Positions 53,111 to 63,025 are shown, numbered from the stretch's first letter. The stretch is DNA of 64,000 nt from F23-D06 sp963603365 (GCA_963603365.1 CAVCMI010000015.1:62001-126000), one strand, 5' to 3'. A program made the numbers and translations. Notes: a model not told the origin generated them from the sequence alone.

Positions 53111-54480
53111 AAAGAAAGCACGTAAGTTACATATTCCTTGCCGTCGCAATAGCCGTATTGGTCGCCCTTCTGCTTTTGCACAAGCGGATATCCCCGATTT
53201 CAATCATAGAAAAAATAGAACGTAAAGAGGCTCCGAAGCAAGAGCACGGTGACACCATCAAGGCGCTCATCTACTATCATGCCGCCGATTATTTTGTCTA
53301 TCAAGGATCTGTCATAGGATTCCAGTACGACCTGATACGGCAGCTTGGCAAGGACCTGCACCGTCCCGTAACCATTTCCATCGAGGTTGACCCTGACCAG
53401 GCCTTGCTCAAATCATTTTCAGACGACTATGACATTGTAGGTTTTGACTTCAACAAAGAACTATATGTGCCGCTCTATCTTGCCGAATCTGAGCCTCATT
53501 CGTACACCTACCCTGTGCTGATCACACGCAAGAAAATGGAAACAGACAGCAACAGCACCCATATTGTACACGCCCCGGCCAAATATGCCCGCAAAATAGA
53601 TTTCTCCATCTTAGGTTCTTCCGGGAAATGGGTGCTGAAGCACGACAAAGACCTCACCGTTGAAGATCTTTTTGCCATGCTGGAAGACACATTGGTGGAC
53701 TATGTCGTATGCAACTACAATGTAGCCATCACGATGTTGCCTTTCTACACCGGTTTGCACATCGGGCCCCGCATCGGTGAGAATTTCCCCAGGACTTGGG
53801 GGCTCAATCCGTTCCATCCGGAATTGAACGAAGAAATAAACCAATGGCTGGTCACATTCAAGCAGACCAAACAGTACCGGAAACTCTGTGAAAAATACCT
53901 TTCTGCCCACTCCTACGTCATCAAACGTTCATTCGGCAGCCGCAGAGAGAACATCTCCGCATATGACAGATGTATGAAAGCCGCCTGCGCCCGTTATCAT
54001 ATCGACTGGCGTTTCATGTCCTCCATCGTTTATCAGGAATCGCATTTTTGCTCTGACGTCTTAGGCATGGGCGGCAGTTTTGGCATAATGCAGATGATGC
54101 CAGCCACATGCGAGCGTTATGGCATCACGGACAGTTCGTCTGCAGAAGAGCAGTTGTGGGCTGGCGCGCGCTATATTTCCTTTCTGTACAATATTTTCGC
54201 CGACAAAGCCGACACCGCTGACATCTACCACTTTGTGGCGGCCTCCTACAATGCCGGGCCCGGACACATTCTGGACGCGCAGGCTCTTTGCCGCAAATAC
54301 GGGGGCAATGCCATGCAATGGAAAGAGGTGGCAGAATACCTCGCCCTCAAGTCACACAAAGAATACTACAGCGACCCCGTGGTCAAATGCGGGTATTATC
54401 CCGGCAAGCATACCATAAACTATACCAGCGAGGTCATGAACCGATACAATGGATATTTAATAACAAAAAAAGAACAATGA
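53107..54480 (+). CDS. MltF-like membrane-bound lytic transglycosylase
   Basis: 457 residues. One N-terminal transmembrane segment (about 7-25), then a SBP_bac_3-like solute-binding domain (about 50-275: IGFQYDLIRQLG, DIVGFDF, DYVVCNYNVA), then a soluble-transglycosylase catalytic domain (about 285-445). Catalytic Glu311 lies in VYQESHF, with SFGIMQMMPATCERYG and AASYNAGPGHI as family motifs. This is the MltF arrangement, cleaving peptidoglycan with 1,6-anhydro products. The only start codon in this frame is TTG 53107; an in-frame stop lies 25 bases upstream. Coupled to purD by ATGA. Confidence 0.9.
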   Translation: MKRKHVSYIFLAVAIAVLVALLLLHKRISPISIIEKIERKEAPKQEHGDTIKALIYYHAADYFVYQGSVIGFQYDLIRQLGKDLHRPVTISIEVDPDQALLKSFSDDYDIVGFDFNKELYVPLYLAESEPHSYTYPVLITRKKMETDSNSTHIVHAPAKYARKIDFSILGSSGKWVLKHDKDLTVEDLFAMLEDTLVDYVVCNYNVAITMLPFYTGLHIGPRIGENFPRTWGLNPFHPELNEEINQWLVTFKQTKQYRKLCEKYLSAHSYVIKRSFGSRRENISAYDRCMKAACARYHIDWRFMSSIVYQESHFCSDVLGMGGSFGIMQMMPATCERYGITDSSSAEEQLWAGARYISFLYNIFADKADTADIYHFVAASYNAGPGHILDAQALCRKYGGNAMQWKEVAEYLALKSHKEYYSDPVVKCGYYPGKHTINYTSEVMNRYNGYLITKKEQ

Positions 54481-55739
54481 AAATTCTTATTGTCGGACGT
54501 GGCGGCCGCGAACACGCCATAGCCTGGAAAGCAGCACAGTCGCCGCTTGCAACACAGATATTCATAGCCCCCGGAAACGACGGCATGGAGGCACTGGCCG
54601 CCGAAACGGGCATTCCCGTCAAAAGAGTGCCTTTAGACGAAAACGACATTGACGGGCTGCTCCGTTTTGCCCTCGAAGAACATATAGACCTTACTGTCAT
54701 AGGACCCGAGGCTGTGCTCATGAATGGCATTGCCGACCGTTTCCAAGAGGCCGGTCTGCAGATTTTCGCCCCCACGCGCAGCGCCGCCCGCATTGAGGGC
54801 AGCAAGCAGTTTGCCAAAGAACTGATGAACAAGTACGGCATCCCGACTGCCGAGCACCGGACTTTTGATGACTACAATAAAGCCAAGGAGTACCTCAACG
54901 CCACGGGTGCACCGGTCGTGGTCAAATACGACGGGCTGGCCGCCGGCAAGGGCGTCGTAGTTGCCATGACAGTCGATGAGGCCGACACCGCGCTCAAGGA
55001 CATGCTGCAAGACAACCGATTCGGGCAAGGGCGCGTCATTATGGAAGAATACCTTCAAGGCCCCGAGTTTTCGCTGCTGGCGCTGGTCAACGGCGAGCAA
55101 GTGTTGCCGCTCACGATAGCCCAGGACCACAAACGGGCTTACGACGGCGACAAAGGTCCCAACACGGGCGGCATGGGCGCATATACGCCCGTGCCGGTCA
55201 TCCCTGAAACGCAAGTCGACTGGGCTGTGGAGCATATTATGAAAGCAGCAGCCAAAGCCATGGTTGCCGAGGGTTGCCCTTTCTGCGGCGTGCTTTACGG
55301 CGGACTGATCCTGACAGAAAACGGGCCGAAAGTCATCGAGTTCAATGCCCGCTTCGGCGACCCCGAGACCGAGGTTGTTTTGCCCAAAATGAAGAGCGAC
55401 CTCATACAGCACATCTTGGACTTGCTATCCCATAAATCATCCGTTCCTGAGTTCAGCAATGACGTATTCTTAGGTGTCGTGCTGGCTGCCAAAGGATATC
55501 CTGGGAAGTACGGCAAAGGGCTGCCAATCAACAATCTGGAGCATATAAAGCAGCGTGTATTTCACATGGGGACAGCCCGCCGGGGAAACCAATGGCTGTC
55601 TGACGGCGGACGCGTATTGTTTGTAGTTGGACAGGGCAAAAACATACAGGAGGCACGCGCCGACGCTTACGCCGGCGTTGATGCCATTGACAGTCCTGAA
55701 CTTTTCTGTCGAAGAGACATCGGTTGGCAGGCGCTTTAA
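54477..55739 (+). CDS. purD: Phosphoribosylamine-glycine ligase PurD
   Basis: 420 residues of a cytosolic ATP-grasp enzyme making glycinamide ribonucleotide in purine synthesis. MKILIVGRGGREHAI (1-15), GPEAVLMNGIAD, EGSKQFAKELMNKYGIPTA, GLAAGKGVVVA and EFNARFGDPETEVVLP (metal and ATP sites) are clear. Start ATG 54477 overlaps the MltF-like stop (ATGA). The reading frame stays open upstream to 54288, but the family begins with MKILIVG. purE is elsewhere in the window, not in an operon with this gene. Confidence 0.95.
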   Translation: MKILIVGRGGREHAIAWKAAQSPLATQIFIAPGNDGMEALAAETGIPVKRVPLDENDIDGLLRFALEEHIDLTVIGPEAVLMNGIADRFQEAGLQIFAPTRSAARIEGSKQFAKELMNKYGIPTAEHRTFDDYNKAKEYLNATGAPVVVKYDGLAAGKGVVVAMTVDEADTALKDMLQDNRFGQGRVIMEEYLQGPEFSLLALVNGEQVLPLTIAQDHKRAYDGDKGPNTGGMGAYTPVPVIPETQVDWAVEHIMKAAAKAMVAEGCPFCGVLYGGLILTENGPKVIEFNARFGDPETEVVLPKMKSDLIQHILDLLSHKSSVPEFSNDVFLGVVLAAKGYPGKYGKGLPINNLEHIKQRVFHMGTARRGNQWLSDGGRVLFVVGQGKNIQEARADAYAGVDAIDSPELFCRRDIGWQAL

Positions 55740-55769
55740 GGGGGCATTCCATTGTTTACTTAATTATTG

Positions 55770-55778
55770 TATGTTTGC
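55770..55778 (+). promoter_or_regulatory. -7 box for the TonB-dependent receptor
   Basis: TATGTTTGC, exact match; TTG at 55752-55754 with 15-base spacing. Leader about 30 nt to ATG 55814. Confidence 0.6.
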
Positions 55779-55813
55779 AGCCCGATAATATAAAACAAAC
55801 CGAACCTTATAGG

Positions 55814-58099
55814 ATGAAAAGAATATTAGCACTTCTGTTCGCACTCTGGATAATCATTCCGGCGCTCAACGCACAGCATGCCATGCTGAAGGGTTTCACA
55901 TACGACGACTCCAACGGTGAGGTACTGCCATACTGCACGATACAGTTGGTCGGCACCTCTATGGGCACACTTTCAGACGGCAGCGGCGCATTTGCCATCA
56001 ACAAGATACCTGCCGGAAAATATGCGGTCAAGGTCACCTCGCCCGGATTTGCCGACCTGTTCGACTCACTCATAGTCACCAAGGAGCAGCTCTTCACCAA
56101 ACGCTACTCGCTGTCACCGAGTTCCACCATGCTGGAGAGCGTGCAGATACAGGGAGAGGGGCAGCGCAAGGAACAGGAAACGCGCACTTCGGTAGTGAGC
56201 ATCACTCCTAAAGACATGAGCAAAATGCCCGCGATCGGGGGGCAGCCTGACTTTGCACAGTATCTCCAAGTGTTGCCCGGTGTGGTCTCCACCGGCGACC
56301 AGGGCGGACAACTCTACGTGAGAGGCGGCACGCCGGCGCAGAACATGCTGCTACTTGACGGCGTCATCATCTACAACCCTTTCCACTCCATCGGCATATT
56401 TTCCGTATTCGACATGGACATCATGAGCAGTGCCGACATATACACGGGAGGCTTCGGCGCAGAGTTCGGCGGAAGGATTTCGTCCGTCATGGACATCAAA
56501 ACCCGCGACGGCAACAAAAAACGGCTCGCCGGCAAAATAGACCTGAGCAATATCGAATCGCAGGTCCTGCTCGAAGGGCCGCTCGTCAAACTCAAAGACG
56601 ACCGCAAGACAGCCTTGAGTTTTGTCCTCTCAGGGAAAGGCTCATTTCTGAATCAGGCCTCGCACATCTTCTACCCATACGTAGAGGGCGACGGACTGCC
56701 GTACAATTTCCTTGACCTCTACGGGAAAGTCACCTTGTCAACCATGAACGGTTCCAAGCTTAACCTCTTCGGATTCCGTTTTGACGACAAGGTGAATTAC
56801 AGTTCTATTGCCACGTACGCCTGGGACAACTGGGGAGTGGGGTCCAACTTCCAGATTGTGCCCGGAGGCGTGCCCGTAACCATCGACGGCTCCCTTGCAT
56901 ACTCCAAGTACGGATGTGACCTTACCGATGTCCAGTCCTCGTCGGCCAGCCGGAAAAGCACTATGGACGGGTTCACGTTCAATCTCACTTTCAATTACTA
57001 TTTGGGCAGCAGCGTCCTCAACGTAGGCGTTGAGACCGTCGGCTTCAACACGGAGTACGAATACCCCACCCTCCTCAGCCAGTCTTCAATCGAAGACCAC
57101 ACCACAGACTTCTCAGTCTTTGCAAAATACAAATACAACCTCCGCAACAAACTCATCATCGAGCCTGGATTCAGGCTGCAATATTACTATTCTGTGGGGG
57201 AAGCCTCGCCAGAGCCGCGCCTTGCCCTGAAATACAACATAAAGCGCAACCTCCGGCTCAAACTTGCCGCCGGCCTCTATTCACAGAACCTGATTTCGAT
57301 AACCTCTGACCAAGATGTGGTCAGCCTCTTCAACGGCTTCTTGTCGTCTCCCGTTGACAATAAACTTTTGGCAAACACGATGCTCGGGACGAGAGACACG
57401 GTGAAAGGGCGACTGCAGAAATCGCAGCATGTTGTGCTCGGTCTTGAGTATGACCCCATCCAACACGTCACAATGAACATCGAGGGGTACTACAAGAACT
57501 TCTCACAACTCATCTCCGCCAACCGATACAAAATAATGGACGATGACAATGATTTCATCTGGGAAAAAGGACACGCTTACGGCGGCGACATCTCTGTGAA
57601 ATACGAGAACAAAGGGATTTACGTTTGGTTTGTCTATTCCCTTGGATGGGTCAAGAGAACCGACGGCATCATTGAATACAACCCTCACTTCGACAGAAGA
57701 CACAACATCAACCTGCTGGCATCATACGCATTCGGCAAACGCAAGTCTTGGCAGGTAGATGCCCGGTGGAACTTCGGCACAGGATTCCCGTTCACGCAAA
57801 CCAGAGCCTATTATCCCGACTATACCCCTACGGCCATCAACGACGACTACATCTCAACCAACGAGGACGTCTCCTTCCTGCTTTCCGACTACAACCAGGC
57901 CCGATTGCCCAACTACCACCGCCTCGACCTCAGTGCCAAGAAAAAATTCTTTTTAGGCGAACGGCAGACCATCGAATTGAGCGTCTCGTTCTCCAATGTT
58001 TACAACTACAAAAACATCTTCTATGTGAACAGAACTACGAACGAAATGATATATCAACTCCCATTTTTATACTATTTTGGAATGGTATGGAGATTCTGA
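55814..58099 (+). CDS. TonB-dependent outer-membrane receptor with carboxypeptidase-regulatory domain
   Basis: 761 residues from ATG 55814. Signal peptide ends PALNAQ. Residues ~25-100 are a CarboxypepD_reg-like domain (MLKGFTYDDSNGEVLPYCTI). The plug at ~115-225 has PAIGGQPDFAQYLQVLPGVV and QLYVRGGTPAQNMLLLDGV. The rest is a barrel ending GMVWRF, with a terminal Phe. There is no SusD homologue beside it, so it is not a glycan PUL receptor. It may take up iron, cobalamin or peptides, but the ligand is not deducible. It has its own promoter. Confidence 0.9.
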   Translation: MKRILALLFALWIIIPALNAQHAMLKGFTYDDSNGEVLPYCTIQLVGTSMGTLSDGSGAFAINKIPAGKYAVKVTSPGFADLFDSLIVTKEQLFTKRYSLSPSSTMLESVQIQGEGQRKEQETRTSVVSITPKDMSKMPAIGGQPDFAQYLQVLPGVVSTGDQGGQLYVRGGTPAQNMLLLDGVIIYNPFHSIGIFSVFDMDIMSSADIYTGGFGAEFGGRISSVMDIKTRDGNKKRLAGKIDLSNIESQVLLEGPLVKLKDDRKTALSFVLSGKGSFLNQASHIFYPYVEGDGLPYNFLDLYGKVTLSTMNGSKLNLFGFRFDDKVNYSSIATYAWDNWGVGSNFQIVPGGVPVTIDGSLAYSKYGCDLTDVQSSSASRKSTMDGFTFNLTFNYYLGSSVLNVGVETVGFNTEYEYPTLLSQSSIEDHTTDFSVFAKYKYNLRNKLIIEPGFRLQYYYSVGEASPEPRLALKYNIKRNLRLKLAAGLYSQNLISITSDQDVVSLFNGFLSSPVDNKLLANTMLGTRDTVKGRLQKSQHVVLGLEYDPIQHVTMNIEGYYKNFSQLISANRYKIMDDDNDFIWEKGHAYGGDISVKYENKGIYVWFVYSLGWVKRTDGIIEYNPHFDRRHNINLLASYAFGKRKSWQVDARWNFGTGFPFTQTRAYYPDYTPTAINDDYISTNEDVSFLLSDYNQARLPNYHRLDLSAKKKFFLGERQTIELSVSFSNVYNYKNIFYVNRTTNEMIYQLPFLYYFGMVWRF

Positions 58100-58219
58100 A
58101 ATCATAGATTCTTTGCACATATTATTTATATTCAATACTTTAAAATAAATCAAAAAAAATCAGAGAACACGCTGAACAAACAAAAAAAAGCATACTTTTG
58201 CAGCGTTCAAACGACGAAC
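58100..58219. other. Spacer between TonB receptor and tRNA-Asp
   Basis: AT-rich; holds only the tRNA promoter at its right end. No gene is seen. The 217 bp after the tRNA terminator (58331-58547) likewise contain only the promoter of the next gene. Confidence 0.5.
58193..58201 (+). promoter_or_regulatory. -7 box for tRNA-Asp
   Basis: TACTTTTGC, exact TAnnTTTG match, about 19 bases before the mature 5' end at 58220. Confidence 0.65.
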
Positions 58220-58294
58220 GGATCGGTAGTTCAGTTTGGTTAGAATACATGCCTGTCACGCATGGGGTCGCGAGTTCGAGTCTCGTCCGGTCCG
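58220..58294 (+). tRNA. tRNA-Asp (anticodon GTC)
   Basis: A 75-nt cloverleaf. Acceptor GGATCGG pairs with CCGGTCC (one T-G pair), discriminator G. Anticodon stem CATGC with GCATG encloses CTGTCAC, giving GTC at 58255-58257. T-arm GAGTTCGAGTCTC. CCA not encoded. Confidence 0.96.
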
Positions 58295-58295
58295 C

Positions 58296-58330
58296 AAAAA
58301 GGAGAAAGCCTCAAGAGTTTTCTCCTTTTT
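58296..58330 (+). terminator. Terminator after tRNA-Asp
   Basis: AAAAAGGAGAAA (58296-58307) pairs with TTTCTCCTTTTT (58319-58330) around an 11-nt loop; the right arm ends in five T. It begins two bases after the tRNA. Confidence 0.88.
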
Positions 58331-58410
58331 CATTTTCAAGACAATCCGTTTTCAACAAATCCGTCTATAGTTACATTATAAAATCAACTCGGATAATTAT
58401 AAGAACACAC

Positions 58411-58443
58411 TTTGAAAAGAAGTTCTGTTTTTGCTATCTTTGC
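58411..58443 (+). promoter_or_regulatory. Promoter of the AddA/RecB-like gene
   Basis: TTTG at 58411-58414, 20-base spacer, TATCTTTGC at 58435-58443: both elements at consensus, the best promoter in the window. Leader about 100 nt. Confidence 0.7.
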
Positions 58444-58547
58444 AGCCATAATAGAAGAATGACAATTTGGACTGACGGGAAGCAGACAACCATGCTGCCT
58501 GACTGTTGTGCCAAAAACACTAATAAGAAAACGAAAACAACCTGAAC

Positions 58548-61500
58548 ATGTTCACCACTTACTCCGCTTCAGCCGGTTCCGGGAAAACCACACACCTTGT
58601 CGCCGACTATATTGCATTGTGTTTCAAGTTTGACGCTGCTGCAAGAGCAGCCGCATCAGGCAATGCCTCATCCTTTCATCTTGACAGTTACCGGCGCATA
58701 TTAGCCATCACTTTCACCAATGCCGCAACCGCCGAGATGAAAGACAGAATTGTACGCACATTGAAAGCTTTCGCTTTCAATGACTACAAAAACCTCGGCG
58801 GAAGCGAAAAGGCCATTTACAACATCATCGTAAAAAAACTGTTCAGCGAAAAACACGACCGTGCTGCCGTGTCCTTTTTTATGCAACAGGAGTCTCTTGA
58901 GCTGCTCCGACGCCTCATTTTCGACTATGCCCGCTTCTCCGTCTCCACCATTGACAGTTTCAACCAACGCACCATCCACTCCTCTGCCTTGTCGATGGAC
59001 CTCAACCTCAACTATTCGGTGCAGCTTGACCTTTACGAGTTCTACCAACTTGCCATTGACCAGATGCTCAACACTCTTCAAGCAGGTTCTGACCTCTCCG
59101 ACCGCATCCTCTATCTCATCGACAACGAAATGGAAGATGCCGGGAAAGCAAACATTGACGGCAAACTTCAAGACAGCCTCAAAGTTCTCTATGGCAATGC
59201 CGAAGAAAACTACAGATTCCTTAAGACGCTCTATGCTACGGACTCTAAAGACCTGCGAGAAAAACTCTCGCAGATGAAAGAGAAACTCCATGCTGACCTC
59301 GAAGACATCAAAACCAAAATTCGTCCGGAGGCGGGAAAGGGCAACTGTCATATTGCAACAATCAAAAATACAGGTTCAAAATTCAGCAAACCCAAGATTG
59401 AAAAATGGTTTGACAATAGGATAAAAGACCCTTTCGGGGAATCAGATCTGATAGTCCCAGAATGTTTCAAGAACGATAAGGGAAGCTATTTCAAGAAAAG
59501 CAAAGAGAAACTGTCGGCAAAAGATCAGGGAACCGCCGACAATGAGATACTCGAGGTAGAAAAATGTATGGCCAACATACGCGCCGTTCTCGAATCAGAC
59601 GAATCGAGAGCATACCGCGACAACCTCATCCGCTGCAAAAAAGGAACAACCATGCTGATGCTGAAAGACTTGAAAGAGAAGATGGACGAAATAAAAAATC
59701 AGCGCAACTTTTTCATTCTGAGTGAGGCAAACACACTTCTCTGTGAAAAAATCGAAGAACTTGGCTTTGAAACCATCTTTGACAGAGTGAAATACGAAAA
59801 CTTCTTCATAGACGAGTTTCAAGACACCTCTGCCATGCAATGGGGGAACTTAAAACCGTTGCTGATAAACAACGCGCTGGCGTCAGGGCACGATGTCTCT
59901 CTCTTCGGAGATGTTAAACAAGCCATCTACCGGTTCCGAGGGGGAGATTCAAAACTCTTTTACAACCTGATTGACGAAACCCGTTTCAACAATGACAAGG
60001 ATCTTTCTGCCGTTGTAGACCACGAACACTACAACTCCATCAACCTCGGCACCAACTTCCGTTCGCTCCACACGATTGTGGAATTCAACAATAAGTTCTT
60101 CGGTTTTTATGCGGAAGGGAAAAAAGCCGACAATTATTACAAAGAGGGTCTTGTACAAGAAATAAACCAACAAAAAAAGGGACTTGTGCAGGTTTGCTTC
60201 TGCGACAAGGGGGAAACCGAAGCAACGGGCGAAATGGCATCAACCGAAGGCAACACGACAGTTTTCGACCTTTTTTCTCCCGAAGAGGCCGAGGCGCTCC
60301 GCGGTATCCTGACAACCCAAGAACTCACGCCGGAACAATTGGAAGTGCTGTTTGCCGTGAAAGATGCCCGCCGAAGAGGCTATCGCGACGGCGACATTGC
60401 CGTGCTGTTTAGAGGCAACGACGACTGCACCGGCATGGCCAACATTATGCTTGCTTTAGGATGGAATGTGATCACGCCGAAGTCTTTGCTTTTAGACAAC
60501 TCCTCTTATGTCAACCTCATCGTCTATACTATACAATGCCTGCTGAACCCATCCGACAAAGTAGCCCAATACGCCATACAGCACAGCATACAAAAGCTTA
60601 TTCCGCCCCAAAACTCATCATCTCCAAACAACACGGACGTAAACAACGGAGAAGAAACGAGCAACTGGAGAAAGTTCAACGGCCATATAAAAGAGCATCT
60701 TGGGAGAGAACTCTCCTTCCAATGGCTTTCACAACCCCTATACGTTTTAGTGCAGAAAATCATGTCCTTTTATGGCATGCACAAGCTGTCGGATCCTTTC
60801 CTCACCGGTTTCGAGAGCCTCGTGATGGACTACACCGCCAAACGGAACGGCGAGCCGGCCGATTTTCTGCTTTGGTGGCAGATGTTGAAAGACAACGAGA
60901 AAATGCCGTCACTGACATTGCCGGAAGGCCTGGATTCAATCCGCATCAACACCATACACAAATCGAAAGGACTGGAATACCCTGTGGTCATCCTTCCGTA
61001 CAGCGAATCCGACCGACAAAACAACAAGCAGTTCTGTTTCTGGGAACGTCTTGATGACCGAACCGTTGCATACATCAATTTGAGCAAATCGGACTTGCCC
61101 TATTCCTCTTACCAGCCGCAATTCGACCAAGAAGAGCTGAACAGAACTATGGACACGGAGAACCTCCTCTATGTGGCTCACACAAGGGCGCGCGACATGC
61201 TTTACATCATCACCAATCGGATAAAAAAAGACGGTAACACATACGGAGACATTCTGTCACGCTTTTTAGAAGGCAACCCGACACTGTTCACCCGAGACCC
61301 GAACGAACCAAACCGTTATTACGCAGGAGACCCGGACTGGAAAAACCCCTCAGATCCGCCAGATCCCAAAAACATCACTGTCCCAACTGTCACGGCTTCA
61401 GATTTCAGCATTGACAGCATATTCAGAACAATGGACATCATCAAGGAGGACGATCCTCGCACCGAAGGCATTGTCATCCACGATTTTCTCTCCCAATTAG

Positions 61501-61850
61501 AAAAATACCCTCAAGACGAACAAGAGACTGAACAGGTTCTTGAGCATGTGGATGCGCGACTCAAAGAGCACCTGCGGTGTTTCTTCAGAAAAATACAAAG
61601 CGAGGAGAAATGGCATGAATTGTTCTTTCCTGTGCCTGGCGTTAAAGTCTTCAACGAATACAACATTATTGACAAAGACGGCAACGAATACCGCCCCGAC
61701 AGGATTGTATTTCTGGACGGGAAGACGGTAGTCGTCGACTACAAAACGGGGGAGGAGCGTGACGAACACCGCTCACAAGTAGAGAACTACTGTCAGTTGC
61801 TGCGCGACATGGGGTATCCGGACGTGTCGGGGGAACTGCTGTACTTTTAG
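58548..61850 (+). CDS. AddA/RecB-like UvrD-family helicase-nuclease
   Basis: 1,100 residues. SF1A helicase with Walker A SASAGSGKTT (6-15), Walker B in FIDEFQDTSAMQWG (near 422), motif IV-VI elements such as RINTIHKSKGLEYPVVILPY and LLYVAHTRARDML. The C-terminal ~120 residues form a PD-(D/E)xK nuclease: EYRPDRIVFLDGKTVVVDYKTGEE with the Asp and Lys of the active site. This is the double-strand-break resection helicase-nuclease of Bacteroidetes. The AddB partner is not adjacent on either side. Leader about 100 nt; convergent with prfA 4 bases away. Confidence 0.9.
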   Translation: MFTTYSASAGSGKTTHLVADYIALCFKFDAAARAAASGNASSFHLDSYRRILAITFTNAATAEMKDRIVRTLKAFAFNDYKNLGGSEKAIYNIIVKKLFSEKHDRAAVSFFMQQESLELLRRLIFDYARFSVSTIDSFNQRTIHSSALSMDLNLNYSVQLDLYEFYQLAIDQMLNTLQAGSDLSDRILYLIDNEMEDAGKANIDGKLQDSLKVLYGNAEENYRFLKTLYATDSKDLREKLSQMKEKLHADLEDIKTKIRPEAGKGNCHIATIKNTGSKFSKPKIEKWFDNRIKDPFGESDLIVPECFKNDKGSYFKKSKEKLSAKDQGTADNEILEVEKCMANIRAVLESDESRAYRDNLIRCKKGTTMLMLKDLKEKMDEIKNQRNFFILSEANTLLCEKIEELGFETIFDRVKYENFFIDEFQDTSAMQWGNLKPLLINNALASGHDVSLFGDVKQAIYRFRGGDSKLFYNLIDETRFNNDKDLSAVVDHEHYNSINLGTNFRSLHTIVEFNNKFFGFYAEGKKADNYYKEGLVQEINQQKKGLVQVCFCDKGETEATGEMASTEGNTTVFDLFSPEEAEALRGILTTQELTPEQLEVLFAVKDARRRGYRDGDIAVLFRGNDDCTGMANIMLALGWNVITPKSLLLDNSSYVNLIVYTIQCLLNPSDKVAQYAIQHSIQKLIPPQNSSSPNNTDVNNGEETSNWRKFNGHIKEHLGRELSFQWLSQPLYVLVQKIMSFYGMHKLSDPFLTGFESLVMDYTAKRNGEPADFLLWWQMLKDNEKMPSLTLPEGLDSIRINTIHKSKGLEYPVVILPYSESDRQNNKQFCFWERLDDRTVAYINLSKSDLPYSSYQPQFDQEELNRTMDTENLLYVAHTRARDMLYIITNRIKKDGNTYGDILSRFLEGNPTLFTRDPNEPNRYYAGDPDWKNPSDPPDPKNITVPTVTASDFSIDSIFRTMDIIKEDDPRTEGIVIHDFLSQLEKYPQDEQETEQVLEHVDARLKEHLRCFFRKIQSEEKWHELFFPVPGVKVFNEYNIIDKDGNEYRPDRIVFLDGKTVVVDYKTGEERDEHRSQVENYCQLLRDMGYPDVSGELLYF

Positions 61851-61854
61851 CGGG

Positions 61855-62934
61855 TCAAACAATTTCCTCTTTCAGGCGTTCCGCATTTTCGGCCACCTGC
61901 AAAGCCTGCAGCACCTCTTCAATATCTCCGTTCATGAAATTGGCGAGATTGTACATCGTATAATTGATACGGTGGTCTGTGACGCGGTTTTGCGGATAGT
62001 TGTAGGTTCTGATCTTTGCGGAGCGGTCGCCTGTTGACACCATCGTCTTCCGTTTTGAGGCTATCTCGTCGAGATACTTTTTGTACTCCATCTCAAACAG
62101 TCGGTTACGGAGCACCCGCATAGCCTTGTCGAGGTTTTTGATCTGCGACTTCTCGTCCTGGATTGAGACCACGATGCCTGTCGGGATATGGGTAAGACGA
62201 ACTGCGGAGTAAGTGGTGTTTACGCATTGGCCGCCCGGTCCGGAGGCGCAGAACGTCTCCTTCTTTATATCGGCCTGTTTCAGTTCCACGTCAAATTCAT
62301 CTGCTTCGGGCAGCACCACCACCGAGGCGGCAGAGGTATGCACTCGCCCTTGGGATTCAGTCTGCGGCACACGTTGCACGCGGTGTACGCCCGACTCGTA
62401 CTTCATAATGCCATAGACGCCGTCACCGTTCACGGAAAACACAATCTCCTTATAGCCGCCTACCGTACCCTCGGTCATGGAAACCACCTCTATCTTCCAC
62501 CCTTTCTTGTCGCAATAATGCTGATACATCCTGAACAGGTCGCCGGCGAAAATGCTGGCTTCGTCGCCGCCCGTGCCGGCTCTGATTTCCATCTGGGCGT
62601 TCTTGCTGTCTTGCGGGTCAGACGGCAGCAGCAGCAGTCTGATATCCTCCTCAAGGCGTTCCTTTTCGGCCCCGAAACTGTCGAGTTCAACTTTAGCCAT
62701 CTCCCGGAACTCCTCGTCTTTCTCATTTGCCAAAATCTCTTTGGCATTGGCTATATTGCCAATAACATCCTTATACTTCTTGTAAGCGTCAACCACAGCC
62801 TGCAGGTCTTTGTAATCTTTGCTCATTTTGATGAACTTCTTCATGTCAGACATGGCATCCGGCTTCGCAATATCCTCTCCTATCTGCAGCCAACGCTGGT
62901 AAATAAGTTCCAGTTTATCCAATAAATCATTCAT
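61855..62934 (-). CDS. prfA: Peptide chain release factor 1
   Basis: 359 residues. Reads UAA and UAG and triggers hydrolysis of peptidyl-tRNA. The GGQ motif is in SGPGGQCVNT (near 235), which has Gln and the Bacteroidetes-type Cys in place of His in GGQHVN. The stop-codon recognition loop lies in the domain before it (RVPQTESQGRVHTS). The N-terminal helical domain 1 is present, so it is full length and not a rescue factor. Own promoter 25 bases upstream. Confidence 0.95.
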   Translation of the reverse strand: MNDLLDKLELIYQRWLQIGEDIAKPDAMSDMKKFIKMSKDYKDLQAVVDAYKKYKDVIGNIANAKEILANEKDEEFREMAKVELDSFGAEKERLEEDIRLLLLPSDPQDSKNAQMEIRAGTGGDEASIFAGDLFRMYQHYCDKKGWKIEVVSMTEGTVGGYKEIVFSVNGDGVYGIMKYESGVHRVQRVPQTESQGRVHTSAASVVVLPEADEFDVELKQADIKKETFCASGPGGQCVNTTYSAVRLTHIPTGIVVSIQDEKSQIKNLDKAMRVLRNRLFEMEYKKYLDEIASKRKTMVSTGDRSAKIRTYNYPQNRVTDHRINYTMYNLANFMNGDIEEVLQALQVAENAERLKEEIV

Positions 62935-62958
62935 TCAATGAAAATTTCAAATTCGGCT

Positions 62959-62967
62959 GCAAAGGTA
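62959..62967 (-). promoter_or_regulatory. -7 box for prfA
   Basis: Minus strand TACCTTTGC, exact match, 25 bases before ATG 62934; divergent from the uvrA promoter. Confidence 0.6.
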
Positions 62968-62989
62968 CAAAAAAAGGGGCATTTTTTCT

Positions 62990-62998
62990 TACCTTTGC
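62990..62998 (+). promoter_or_regulatory. -7 box for uvrA
   Basis: TACCTTTGC, exact match. A -33 element is not clear. Leader about 20 nt to ATG 63026. Confidence 0.65.
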
Positions 62999-63025
62999 AT
63001 CCTGTTTCTGAAAGACACTTGTTAT

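Noticed and set aside
55814..58099. Polysaccharide utilisation locus
   Set aside because: There is no SusD-like gene, glycoside hydrolase or ECF sigma/anti-sigma pair beside the TonB receptor.
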